The notes under the pieces: generated by a model | Told to the model about the DNA's origin: nothing | What the model saw: only the letters and a program-made list of their open reading frames with translations | Databases searched by the model: none | Translations under genes and position numbers: made by a program | Assembly: GCA_949128115.1 (NCBI GenBank) | Contig: OX421966.1 | Location: 3,348,001-3,412,000 of the forward strand | Source of the DNA: Anaspis maculata | Lineage: Eukaryota > Arthropoda > Insecta > Coleoptera > Scraptiidae | Reading direction: 5' to 3' | DNA length: 64,000 nucleotides | Shown here: positions 12,377 through 23,841 of the stretch, piece after piece | Layout of the letters: the number at the start of each line of letters is the position of its first letter | Position numbering within the stretch: the first letter of the stretch is position 1

Positions 12377-13320
12377 TTTTCTGATATTCGTGTTCTTCCG
12401 TCAGATATTGCGTTTGGAACAAGTAGCTGTCAACTTCAAAAGTGGTGACCGATCGTTTCTCAAGTCACGTGGGTTGAAGCCTAGAGTCACGTGGGTTGAA
12501 GCCTGAGGTCACGTTGGTTGGAGCCTGAATTTCTTTAATACTAAATATGTCTTTAGTTTTTCGATGTTCGTGTTCTTCCGTCAGATATTGCGTTTGGAAC
12601 AAGTAGCTGCCAACTTCAAAAGTGGTGACCGATCGTTTTGAAAGTCACGTTGGTTGAAGTCTGGAGTCACGTGAGTTGAAGCCTGAGGTCACGTTGGTTG
12701 AAGCCTGAATTTCTTTAATACTAAATATGTCTTTAGGTTTTCGATATTCGTGTTCTTCCGTCAGATATTGCGTTTGGAACAAGTAGCTGCCAACTTCAAA
12801 AGTGGTGACCGATCGTTTTCAAAGTCACGTGGGTTGAAGCCAGGAGTCACGTGGGTTGAAGCCTGAAGTCACGTGGGTTGAAGCCTGAAGTCACGTGGGT
12901 TGAAGCCTGAATTTTTTCGATAACAAATATGTCTTTAATTTTTCGATATTCGTGTTCTTCCGTCAGATATTGCGTTTGGAACAAGTAGCTGCCAACTTCA
13001 AAAGTGGTGACCGATCGTTTTCAAAGTCACGTGGGTTGAAGCCAGAAGTCACGTGGGTTGAAGCCTGAAGTCACGTGGGTTGAAGCCTAAAGTCACGTGG
13101 GTTGAAGCCTGAATTTTTTCGATAACAAATATGTCTTCAGTTTTTCGATGTTCGTGTTCTTCCGTCAGATATTGCGTTTGGAACAAGTAGCTGCCAACTT
13201 CAAAAGTGGTGACCGATCGTTTTCAAAGTCACGTGGGTTGAAGCCAGGAGTCACGTGGGTTGAAGCCTGAAGTCACGTGGGTTGAAGCCTGAATTTTTTC
13301 GATAACAAATATGTCTTTAG
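12377..13320 (+). repeat. Five-monomer variant of the 764-bp higher-order repeat
   Basis: Starts at the TTTTCTGATATTCG core (12,377) and ends before the next such core (13,321), 944 bp. That is the 764-bp tetramer plus one extra 180-bp monomer carrying CGATGTTCG after a TTTAATAC start. Confidence 0.88.
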
Positions 13321-14084
13321 TTTTCTGATATTCGTGTTCTTCCGTCAGATATTGCGTTTGGAACAAGTAGCTGTCAACTTCAAAAGTGGTGACCGATCGT
13401 TTCTCAAGTCACGTGGGTTGAAGCCTAGAGTCACGTGGGTTGAAGCCTGAGGTCACGTTGGTTGAAGCCTGAATTTCTTTAATACTAAATATGTCTTTAG
13501 GTTTTCGATATTCGTGTTCTTCCGTCAGATATTGCGTTTGGAACAAGTAGCTGCCAACTTCAAAAGTGGTGACCGATCGTTTTCAAAGTCACGTGGGTTG
13601 AAGCCAGGAGTCACGTGGGTTGAAGCCTGAAGTCACGTGGGTTGAAGCCTGAAGTCACGTGGGTTGAAGCCTGAATTTTTTCGATAACAAATATGTCTTT
13701 AATTTTTCGATATTCGTGTTCTTCCGTCAGATATTGCGTTTGGAACAAGTAGCTGCCAACTTCAAAAGTGGTGACCGATCGTTTCCAAAGTCACGTGGGT
13801 TGAAGCCAGAAGTCACGTGGGTTGAAGCCTGAAGTCACGTGGGTTGAAGCCTAAAGTCACGTGGGTTGAAGCCTGAATTTTTTCGATAACAAATATGTCT
13901 TCAGTTTTTCGATGTTCGTGTTCTTCCGTCAGATATTGCGTTTGGAACAAGTAGCTGCCAACTTCAAAAGTGGTGACCGATCGTTTTCAAAGTCACGTGG
14001 GTTGAAGCCAGGAGTCACGTGGGTTGAAGCCTGAAGTCACGTGGGTTGAAGCCTGAATTTTTTCGATAACAAATATGTCTTTAG
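13321..14084 (+). repeat. 764-bp tetrameric higher-order repeat, copy 1
   Basis: Four A monomers marked in order by TTTTCTGATATT, TTTAGGTTTTCG, TTTAATTTTTCG and CAGTTTTTCGATGTTCG. 764 = 4 x 114 + 14 x 22. I saw no difference from the next copy when reading them against each other. Confidence 0.92.
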
Positions 14085-14848
14085 TTTTCTGATATTCGTG
14101 TTCTTCCGTCAGATATTGCGTTTGGAACAAGTAGCTGTCAACTTCAAAAGTGGTGACCGATCGTTTCTCAAGTCACGTGGGTTGAAGCCTAGAGTCACGT
14201 GGGTTGAAGCCTGAGGTCACGTTGGTTGAAGCCTGAATTTCTTTAATACTAAATATGTCTTTAGGTTTTCGATATTCGTGTTCTTCCGTCAGATATTGCG
14301 TTTGGAACAAGTAGCTGCCAACTTCAAAAGTGGTGACCGATCGTTTTCAAAGTCACGTGGGTTGAAGCCAGGAGTCACGTGGGTTGAAGCCTGAAGTCAC
14401 GTGGGTTGAAGCCTGAAGTCACGTGGGTTGAAGCCTGAATTTTTTCGATAACAAATATGTCTTTAATTTTTCGATATTCGTGTTCTTCCGTCAGATATTG
14501 CGTTTGGAACAAGTAGCTGCCAACTTCAAAAGTGGTGACCGATCGTTTCCAAAGTCACGTGGGTTGAAGCCAGAAGTCACGTGGGTTGAAGCCTGAAGTC
14601 ACGTGGGTTGAAGCCTAAAGTCACGTGGGTTGAAGCCTGAATTTTTTCGATAACAAATATGTCTTCAGTTTTTCGATGTTCGTGTTCTTCCGTCAGATAT
14701 TGCGTTTGGAACAAGTAGCTGCCAACTTCAAAAGTGGTGACCGATCGTTTTCAAAGTCACGTGGGTTGAAGCCAGGAGTCACGTGGGTTGAAGCCTGAAG
14801 TCACGTGGGTTGAAGCCTGAATTTTTTCGATAACAAATATGTCTTTAG
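14085..14848 (+). repeat. 764-bp tetrameric higher-order repeat, copy 2
   Basis: Same four ordered markers as the preceding copy, including the recurring TTTCCAAAGTCACG start of a subrepeat block. A partial further copy begins at 14,849 and then departs into the GATAACAAAGATG block near 15,391. Confidence 0.92.
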
Positions 14849-15354
14849 TTTTCTGATATTCGTGTTCTTCCGTCAGATATTGCGTTTGGAACAAGTAGCT
14901 GTCAACTTCAAAAGTGGTGACCGATCGTTTCTCAAGTCACGTGGGTTGAAGCCTAGAGTCACGTGGGTTGAAGCCTGAGGTCACGTTGGTTGGAGCCTGA
15001 ATTTCTTTAATACTAAATATGTCTTTAGTTTTTCGATGTTCGTGTTCTTCCGTCAGATATTGCGTTTGGAACAAGTAGCTGCCAACTTCAAAAGTGGTGA
15101 CCGATCGTTTTGAAAGTCACGTTGGTTGAAGTCTGGAGTCACGTGAGTTGAAGCCTGAGGTCACGTTGGTTGAAGCCTGAATTTCTTTAATACTAAATAT
15201 GTCTTTAGGTTTTCGATATTCGTGTTCTTCCGTCAGATATTGCGTTTGGAACAAGTAGCTGCCAACTTCAAAAGTGGTGACCGATCGTTTTCAAAGTCAC
15301 GTGGGTTGAAGCCAGGAGTCACGTGGGTTGAAGCCTGAAGTCACGTGGGTTGAA

Positions 15355-16390
15355 GCCTAAAGTCACGTGGGTTGAAGCCTGAATTTTTTCGATAACAAAG
15401 ATGTCTTTAGTTTCCCGATATTCGTGTTCTTCCGTCAGATATTGCGTTTGGAACAAGTAGCTGTCAACTTCAAAAGTGGTGACCGATCGTTTTTCAAGTC
15501 ACGTGGGTTGAAGCCTAGAGTCACGTGGGTTGAAGCCTGAAGTCACGTGGGTTAAAGCCTGAAGACACGTGGGTTGAAGCCTGAATTTTTCCAATAACAA
15601 ATATGTCTTTGGTTTTTCGATATTCGTGTTCTTCCGTCAGATATTGCGTTTGGAACAAGTAGCTGTCAACTTCAAAAGTGGTGACCGATCGTTTTTCAAG
15701 TCACGTGGGTTGAAGCCTAGAGTCACGTGGGTTGAAGTCTGAAGTCACGTGGGTTAAAGCCTGAAGACACGTGGGTTGAAGCCTGAATTTTTCCAATAAC
15801 AAATATGTCTTTGGTTTTTCGATATTCGTGTTCTTCCGTCAGATATTGCGTTTAGAACAAGTAGCTGCCAACTTCAAAAGTGGTGACCGATCGTTTCAAA
15901 AGACACGTGGATTGAGGCCTGGAGTCACGTGGGTTGTAGCCTAAAGTCACGTGGGTTGAAGCCGGAAGTCACGTGGGTTGAAGCCTGAATTTTTTCAATA
16001 ACAAATATGTCTTTAGTTTTTCGATATTCGTGTTCTTCCGTCGGATATTGCGTTTAGAACAAGTAGCTGCCAACTTCAAAAGTGGTGACCGATCGTTTCA
16101 AAAGTCACGTGGATTGAAGCCTGGAGTCACGTGGGTTGTAGCCTGAAGTCACGTGGGTTGAAGCTTTAAGTCACGTGGGTTGGAGCCTGAATTTTTTCAA
16201 TAACAAATATGTCTTTAGTTTTCCGATATTCGTGTTCTTCCGTCGGATATTGCGTTTGGAACAAGTAGCTGTCAACTTCAAAAGTGGTGACCGATCGTTT
16301 CAAAAGTCACGTGGGATGAAGCCTTGAGTCACGTGGGTTGAAGCCTGAAGTCACGTGGGTTGAAGCCTGAAGTCACGTGGGTTGAAGCCT
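15355..16390 (+). repeat. 1,212-bp-offset duplication, first copy (about 1.0 kb)
   Basis: Begins around the GATAACAAAGATG core (15,391) and includes two monomers with GAAGACACGTGGG subrepeats, the GACACGTGGATTGAGG block, and two cores with CGTCGGATATTGCG. Six monomers separate equivalent points (6 x 114 + 24 x 22 = 1,212). Related blocks lie near 2.27, 19.13 and 33.3 kb. Confidence 0.88.
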
Positions 16391-16566
16391 GAATTTTTTC
16401 GATAACAAATATGTCTTTAATTTTTCGATATTCGTGTTCTTCCGTCAGATATTGCGTTTGGAACAAGTAGCTGCCAACTTCAAAAGTGGTGACCGATCGT
16501 TTTCAAAGTCACGTGGGTTGAAGCCAGAAGTCACGTGGGTTGAAGCCTGAAGTCACGTGGGTTGAA

Positions 16567-17602
16567 GCCTAAAGTCACGTGGGTTGAAGCCTGAATTTTT
16601 TCGATAACAAAGATGTCTTTAGTTTCCCGATATTCGTGTTCTTCCGTCAGATATTGCGTTTGGAACAAGTAGCTGTCAACTTCAAAAGTGGTGACCGATC
16701 GTTTTTCAAGTCACGTGGGTTGAAGCCTAGAGTCACGTGGGTTGAAGCCTGAAGTCACGTGGGTTAAAGCCTGAAGACACGTGGGTTGAAGCCTGAATTT
16801 TTCCAATAACAAATATGTCTTTGGTTTTTCGATATTCGTGTTCTTCCGTCAGATATTGCGTTTGGAACAAGTAGCTGTCAACTTCAAAAGTGGTGACCGA
16901 TCGTTTTTCAAGTCACGTGGGTTGAAGCCTAGAGTCACGTGGGTTGAAGTCTGAAGTCACGTGGGTTAAAGCCTGAAGACACGTGGGTTGAAGCCTGAAT
17001 TTTTCCAATAACAAATATGTCTTTGGTTTTTCGATATTCGTGTTCTTCCGTCAGATATTGCGTTTAGAACAAGTAGCTGCCAACTTCAAAAGTGGTGACC
17101 GATCGTTTCAAAAGACACGTGGATTGAGGCCTGGAGTCACGTGGGTTGTAGCCTAAAGTCACGTGGGTTGAAGCCGGAAGTCACGTGGGTTGAAGCCTGA
17201 ATTTTTTCAATAACAAATATGTCTTTAGTTTTTCGATATTCGTGTTCTTCCGTCGGATATTGCGTTTAGAACAAGTAGCTGCCAACTTCAAAAGTGGTGA
17301 CCGATCGTTTCAAAAGTCACGTGGATTGAAGCCTGGAGTCACGTGGGTTGTAGCCTGAAGTCACGTGGGTTGAAGCTTTAAGTCACGTGGGTTGGAGCCT
17401 GAATTTTTTCAATAACAAATATGTCTTTAGTTTTCCGATATTCGTGTTCTTCCGTCGGATATTGCGTTTGGAACAAGTAGCTGTCAACTTCAAAAGTGGT
17501 GACCGATCGTTTCAAAAGTCACGTGGGATGAAGCCTTGAGTCACGTGGGTTGAAGCCTGAAGTCACGTGGGTTGAAGCCTGAAGTCACGTGGGTTGAAGC
17601 CT
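16567..17602 (+). repeat. 1,212-bp-offset duplication, second copy
   Basis: Reads the same as 15,355-16,390 in marker order. The copies part at 17,603, where this one continues with CAATAACAAATATG and TCGATATCCG, while the first continues with CGATAAC and TTTAATTTTTCG. Confidence 0.88.
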
Positions 17603-17711
17603 GAATTTTTTCAATAACAAATATGTCTTTGGTTTTTCGATATCCGTGTTCTCCCGTCAGATATTGCGTTTAGAACAAGTAGCTGTCAACTTCAAAAGTG
17701 GTGACCGATCG

Positions 17712-18485
17712 TTTCAAAAGTCACGTGGGTTGAAGCCTGAAGTCACGTGAGTTGAAGCCTGAAGTCACGTGGGTTGGAGCCTGGAGTCACGTGGGTTCAA
17801 ACCTGAACTTTTTGGATAACAATTGTGTCTTTTTTTCTATATTTGTGTTTGTTCGTCAAATGTTGCGTTTGGAACAAGTAGCTGCCAACTTCAAAAGTGG
17901 TGACCGATCGTTTTGAAAGTCACGTGGGTTGAAGCCTGAAGTCACGTGGGTTGAAGCCTTGATTCACGTGGGTTGAAGCCTGAAGTCACGTGAGTTAAAA
18001 CCTGAACTTTTTCGATAACAATTGTGTCTTTTCTTCTATATTTGTGTTCGTTCGTCAGATGTTGCGTTTGGAACAAGTTGCTGCCAACATCAAAAGTGGT
18101 GACCGATCTTTTCAAAAGACACGTGGGTTGAAGCCTGAAGTCACGTGGGTTGAAGGCTGGAGTCACGTGGGTTGAAACCTGAACTTTTTGGATAACAATT
18201 GTGTCTTTTTTTCTATATTTGTGTTCGTTCGTCAGATGTTGCGTTTGGAAAGAGTAGCTGCCAACTTCAAAAGTGGTGACCGATCGTTTTCAAAGTCACG
18301 TGGGTTGAAGCCTGAAGTCACATGGGTTGAAGCCTGAAGTCACGTGGGTTGAAGCCTGGAGTCACGTGGGTTGAAACCTGAACTTTTTGGATAACAATTC
18401 TGTCTTTTCTTCTATATTTATGTTCGTTCGTCAGATGTTGCGTTTGGAACAAGTAGCTTCCAACATCAAAAGTGGTGACCGATCG
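17712..18485 (+). repeat. Type B island 2 (four monomers)
   Basis: Lengths 199, 199, 177 and 199 bp. Carries the GACCGATCTT landmark (18,109) and the GAAAGAGTAGC variant. The last three monomers repeat the 3,421-3,995 island at an offset of 14,490 bp. Confidence 0.92.
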
Positions 18486-20439
18486 TTTCAAATTCACGTG
18501 AGTTGAAGCCTGAAGTCACGTGGGTTGAAGTCTGAATTTCTTTAATACTAAATATGTCTATAGTTTTTCGATATTCGTGTTCTTCCGTCAGATATTGCGT
18601 TTGGAACAAGTAGCTGCCAACTTCAAAAGTGGTGACCGATCGTTTTCAAAGTCACGTGGGTTGAAGCCAGGAGTCACGTGGGTTGAAGCCTGAAGTCACG
18701 TGGGTTGAAGCCTAAAGTCACGTGGGTTGAAGCCTGAATTTTTTCGATAACAAATATGTCTTTAGTTTTTCGATATTCGTGTTCTTCCGTCAGATATTGC
18801 GTTTGGAACAAGTAGCTGCCAACTTCAAAAGTGGTGACCGATCGTTTCGAAAGTCACGTTGGTTGAAGTCTGGAGTCACGTGAGTTGAAGCTTGGGTACA
18901 CGTGAGTGGAAGCCTGAATTTCTTTAATACTAAATATGTCTTTAGTTTTTCGATATTCGTGTTCTTCCGTCAGATATTGCGTTTGGAACAAGTAGCTGAC
19001 AACTTCAAAAGTGGTGACCGATCGTTTTCAAAGTCACGTGGGTTGAAGCCAGGAGTCACGTGGGTTGAAGCCTGAAGTCACGTGGGTTGAAGCCTAAAGT
19101 CACGTGGGTTGAAGCCTGAATTTTTTCGATAACAAAGATGTCTTTAGTTTCCCGATATTCGTGTTCTTCCGTCAGATATTGCGTTTGGAACAAGTAGCTG
19201 TCAACTTCAAAAGTGGTGACCGATCGTTTTTCAAGTCACGTGGGTTGAAGCCTAGAGTCACGTGGGTTGAAGCCTGAAGTCACGTGGGTTAAAGCCTGAA
19301 GACACGTGGGTTGAAGCCTGAATTTTTCCAATAACAAATATGTCTTTGGTTTTTCGATAATCGTGTTCTTCCGTTAGATATTGCGTTTAGAACAAGTAAC
19401 TGCCAACTTCAAAAGTGGTGACCGATCGTTTCAAAAGTCACGTGGATTGAAGCCTGGAGTCACGTGGGTTGTAGCCTAAAGTCACGTGTGTTGAAGCCTG
19501 AAGTCACGTGGGTTGAAGCCTGAATTTTTTCGATAACAAATATGTCTTTAGTTTTTCCTATATTTGTGTTCTTCCGTCAGATATTGCGTTTAGAACAAGT
19601 AGCTGCCAACTTCAAAAGTGGTGACCGATCGTTTCAAAAGACACGTGGATTGAGGCCTGGAGTCACGTGGGTTGTAGCCTAAAGTCACGTGGGTTGAAGC
19701 CGGAAGTCACGTGGGTTGAAGCCTGAATTTCTTCAATAACAAATATGTCTTTAGTTTTTCGATATTCGTGTTCTTCCGTCGGATATTGCGTTTAGAACAA
19801 GTAGCTGCCAACTTCAAAAGTGGTGACCGATCGTTTCAAAAGTCACGTGGATTGAAGCCTGGAGTCACGTGGGTTGTAGCCTGAAGTCACGTGGGTTGAA
19901 GCTTTAAGTCACGTGGGTTGGAGCCTCAATTTTTTCAATAACAAATATGTCTTTAGTTTTCCGATATTCGTGTTCTTCCGTCGGATATTGCGTTTGGAAC
20001 AAGTAGCTGTCAACTTCAAAAGTGGTGACCGATCGTTTCAAAAGTCACGTGGGATGAAGCCTTGAGTCACGTGGGTTGAAGCCTGAAGTCACGTGGGTTG
20101 AAGCCTGAAGTCACGTGGGTTGAAGCCTGAATTTTTTCAATAACAAATATGTCTTTGGTTTTTCGATATCCGTGTTCTCCCGTCAGATATTGCGTTTGGA
20201 ACAAGAAGCTGCCAACTTCAAAAGTGGTGACCGATCGTTTCAGAAATCACGTGGGTTGAAGCCTGGAGTCACGTGGGTTGAAGCCTGAGGTCACGTGGGT
20301 TGAAGCCTGAAGTCACGTGGGTTGAAGCCTGAATTTTTTCAATAACAAATATGTCTTTGGTTTTTCGATATCCGTGTTCTCCCGTCAGATATTGCGTTTA
20401 GAACAAGTAGCTGTCAACTTCAAAAGTGGTGACCGATCG
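18486..20439 (+). repeat. Type A run
   Basis: A monomers only. The first part repeats 1.85-2.76 kb (CTTGGGTACACG at 18,891, GATAACAAAGATG at 19,128). The second part repeats the GGATTGAGGCC, CGTCGG and TATCCGTGTTCTCCC monomers also seen at 4.9-5.7, 22.3-23.1 and 33.8-34.4 kb. Confidence 0.88.
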
Positions 20440-20638
20440 TTTTCAAAGTCACGTGAGTTGAAGCCTGAAGTCACGTGGGTTGAAGCCTGAAGTCACGTGG
20501 GTTGAAGCCTGGAGTCACGTGGGTTGAAACCTGAACTTTTTGGATAACAATTGTGTCTTTTCTTCTATATTTATGTTCGTTCGTCAGATGTTGCGTTTGG
20601 AACAAGTAGCTTCCAACATCAAAAGTGGTGACCGATCG
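20440..20638 (+). repeat. Single type B monomer between A runs
   Basis: One 199-bp B monomer ending in CTTCCAACATCAAAAG, equal to the last monomer of the larger B islands. The first island monomers are missing, so this looks like an island shortened by unequal exchange. Confidence 0.9.
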
Positions 20639-23067
20639 TTTCAAATTCACGTGAGTTGAAGCCTGAAGTCACGTGGGTTGAAGCCTGAATTTCTTTAATA
20701 CTAAATATGTCTTTAGTTTTTCGATATTCGTGTTCTTCCGTCAGATATTGCGTTTGGAACAAGTAGCTGCCAACTTCAAAAGTGGTGACCGATCGTTTTC
20801 AAAGTCACGTGGGTTGGAGCCAGGAGTCACGTGGGTTGAAGCCTGAAGTCACGTGGGTTGAAGCCTGAATTTTTTTCGATAACAAATATGTCTTTAGTTT
20901 TCCGATATTCGTGTTTTTCCGTCAGATATTGCGTTTGGAACAAGTAGCTGTCAACTTCAAAAGTGGTGACCGATCGTTTTTCAAGTCACGTGGGTTGAAG
21001 CCTAGAGTCACGTGGGTTGAAGCCTGAAGTCACGTGGGTTGAAGCCTGAATTTCTTTAATACTGAATATGTCTTTAGTTTTTCGATATTCGTGTTCTTCC
21101 GTCAGATATTGCGTTTGGAACAAGAAGCTGCCAACTTCAAAAGTGGTGACCGATCGTTTTCAAAGTCACGTGGGTTGAAGCCTGAAGTCACGTGGGTTGA
21201 AGCCGGAATTTTTTCAATAACAAATATGTCTTCAGTTTTTCGATGTTCGTGTTCTTCCGTCAGATATTGCGTTTGGAACAAGTAGCTGCCAACTTCAAAA
21301 GTGGTGACCGATCGTTTTGAAAGTCACGTTGGTTGAAGTCTGGAGTCACGTAAGTTGAAGCCTGAGGTCACGTGGGTTGAAGCCTGAATTTCTTTAATAC
21401 TAAATATGTCTTTAGGTTTTCGATATTCGTGTTCTTCCTTCAGATATTGCGTTTGGAACAAGTAGCTGCCAACTTCAAAAGTGGTGACCGATCGTTTTCA
21501 AAGTCACGTGGGTTGAAGCCAGGAGTCACGTGGGTTGAAGCCTGGAGTCACGTGGGTTGAAGCCTGAAGTCACGTGGGTTGAAGCCTGAATTTTTTCGAT
21601 AACAAATATGTCTTTAGTTTTTCGATATTCGTGTTCTTCCGTCAGATATTGCGTTTGGAACAAGTAGCTGCCAACTTCAAATGTGGTGACCGATCGTTTT
21701 CAAAGTCACGTGGGTTGAAGCCAGGAGTCACGTGAGTTGAAGCCTGAAGTCACGTGGGTTGAAGCCTAAAGTCACGTGGGTTGAAGCCTGAATTTTTTCG
21801 ATAACAAATATGTCTTTAGTTTCCCGATATTCGTGTTCTTCCGTCAGATATTGCGTTTGGAACAAGTAGCTGTCAACTTCAAAAGTGGTGACCGATCGTT
21901 TTTCAAGTCACGTGGGTTGAAGCCTAGAGTCACGTGGGTTGAAGCCTGAATTTTTCCAATAACAAATATGTCTTTAGTTTTTCGATATTCGTGTTTTTCC
22001 GTCAGATATTGCGTTTGGAACAAGTAGCTGCCAACTTCAAAAGTGGTGACCGATCGTTTCAAAAGTCACGTGGATTGAAGCCTGGAGTCACGTGGGTTGT
22101 AGCCTAAAGTCACGTGTGTTGAAGCCTGAAGTCACGTGGGTTGAAGCCTGAATTTTTTCGATAACAAATATGTCTTTAGTTTTTCCTATATTCGTGTTCT
22201 TCCGTCAGATATTGCGTTTAGAACAAGTAGCTGCCAACTTCAAAAGTGGTGACCGATCGTTTCAAAAGACACGCGGATTGAGGCCTGGAGTCACGTGGGT
22301 TGTAGCCTAAAGTCACGTGGGTTGAAGCCGGAAGTCACGTGGGTTGAAGCCTGAATTTTTTCAATAACAAATATGTCTTTAGTTTTTCGATATTCGTGTT
22401 CTTCCGTCGGATATTGCGTTTAGAACAAGTAGCTGCCAACTTCAAAAGTGGTGACCGATCGTTTCAAAAGTCACGTGGATTGAAGCCTGGAGTCACGTGG
22501 GTTGTAGCCTGAAGTCACGTGGGTTGAAGCTTTAAGTCTCGTGGGTTGGAGCCTGAATTTTTTCAATAACAAATATGTCTTTAGTTTTCCGATATTCGTG
22601 TTCTTCCGTCGGATATTGCGTTTGGAACAAATAGCTGTCAACTTCCAAAGTGGTGACCGATCGTTTCAAAAGTCACGTGGGATGAAGCCTTGAGTCACGT
22701 GGGTTGAAGCCTGGAGTCACGTGAGTTGAAGCCTGAAGTCACGTGGGTTGAAGCCTGAATTTTTTCAATAACAAATATGTCTTTGGTTTTTCGATATCCG
22801 TGTTCTCCCGTCAGATATTGCGTTTGGAACAAGAAGCTGCCAACTTCAAAAGTGGTGACCGATCGTTTCAGAAATCACGTGGGTTGAAGCCTGGAGTCAC
22901 GTGGGTTGAAGCCTGAGGTCACGTGGGTTGAAGCCTGAAGTCACGTGGGTTGAAGCCTGAATTTTTTCAATAACAAATATGTCTTTGGTTTTTCGATATC
23001 CGTGTTCTCCCGTCAGATATTGCGTTTAGAACAAGTAGCTGTCAACTTCAAAAGTGGTGACCGATCG
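20639..23067 (+). repeat. Type A run
   Basis: A monomers only. Includes a close copy of 1.13-1.4 kb (same CGATGTTCG and TGAAGCCGGAATT variants near 21,200) and a block at 22.2-23.1 kb shared with 4.9-5.7, 19.6-20.4 and 33.8-34.4 kb. One core here (20,871-20,877) has seven T instead of six. Confidence 0.88.
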
Positions 23068-23841
23068 TTTCAAAAGTCACGTGGGTTGAAGCCTGAAGTC
23101 ACGTGAGTTGAAGCCTGAAGTCACGTGGGTTGGAGCCTGGAGTCACGTGGGTTGAAACCTGAACTTTTTGGATAACAATTGTTTTTTTTTTTCTATATTT
23201 GTGTTTGTTCGTCAAATGTTGCGTTTGGAACAAGTAGCTGCCAACTTCAAAAGTGGTGACCGATCGTTTTGAAAGTCACGTGGGTTGAAGCCTGAAGTCA
23301 CGTGGGTTGAAGCCTTGATTCACGTGGGTTGAAGCCTGAAGTCACGTGAGTTAAAACCTGAACTTTTTCGATAACAATTGTGTCTTTTCTTCTATATTTG
23401 TGTTCGTTCGTCAGATGTTGCGTTTGGAACAAGTTGCTGCCAACATCAAAAGTGGTGACCGATCTTTTCAAAAGACACGTGGGTTGAAGCCTGAAGTCAC
23501 GTGGGTTGAAGGCTGGAGTCACGTGGGTTCAAACCTGAACTTTTTGGATAACATATGTGTCTTTTTTTCTATATTTGTGTTCGTTCGTCAGATGTTGCGT
23601 TTGGAAAGAGTAGCTGCCAACTTCAAAAGTGGTGACCGATCGTTTTCAAAGTCACGTGGGTTGAAGCCTGAAGTCACGTGGGTTGAAGCCTGAAGTCACG
23701 TGGGTTGAAGCCTGGAGTCACGTGGGTTGAAACCTGAACTTTTTGGATAACAATTGTGTCTTTTCTTCTATATTTATGTTCGTTCGTCAGATGTTGCGTT
23801 TGGAACAAGTAGCTTCCAACATCAAAAGTGGTGACCGATCG
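23068..23841 (+). repeat. Type B island 3 (four monomers)
   Basis: Lengths 199, 199, 177 and 199 bp with the same marker order as the 17.7 kb island. Private changes include a longer T tract after TTGT near 23,181 and CATATGTGTC in place of CAATTGTGTC near 23,553. The latter recurs at 28,125, tying this island to its 4,572-bp-offset partner. Confidence 0.9.

Larger units (their letters stand above)
3996..17711 (+). repeat. Long type A run
   Basis: About 13.7 kb of A monomers with no B core seen. Contains local higher-order repeats (listed separately) at 12.4-14.8 kb and 15.4-17.6 kb. The part from 4.0 to about 9.5 kb shows less obvious regularity and more private substitutions. Confidence 0.88.
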
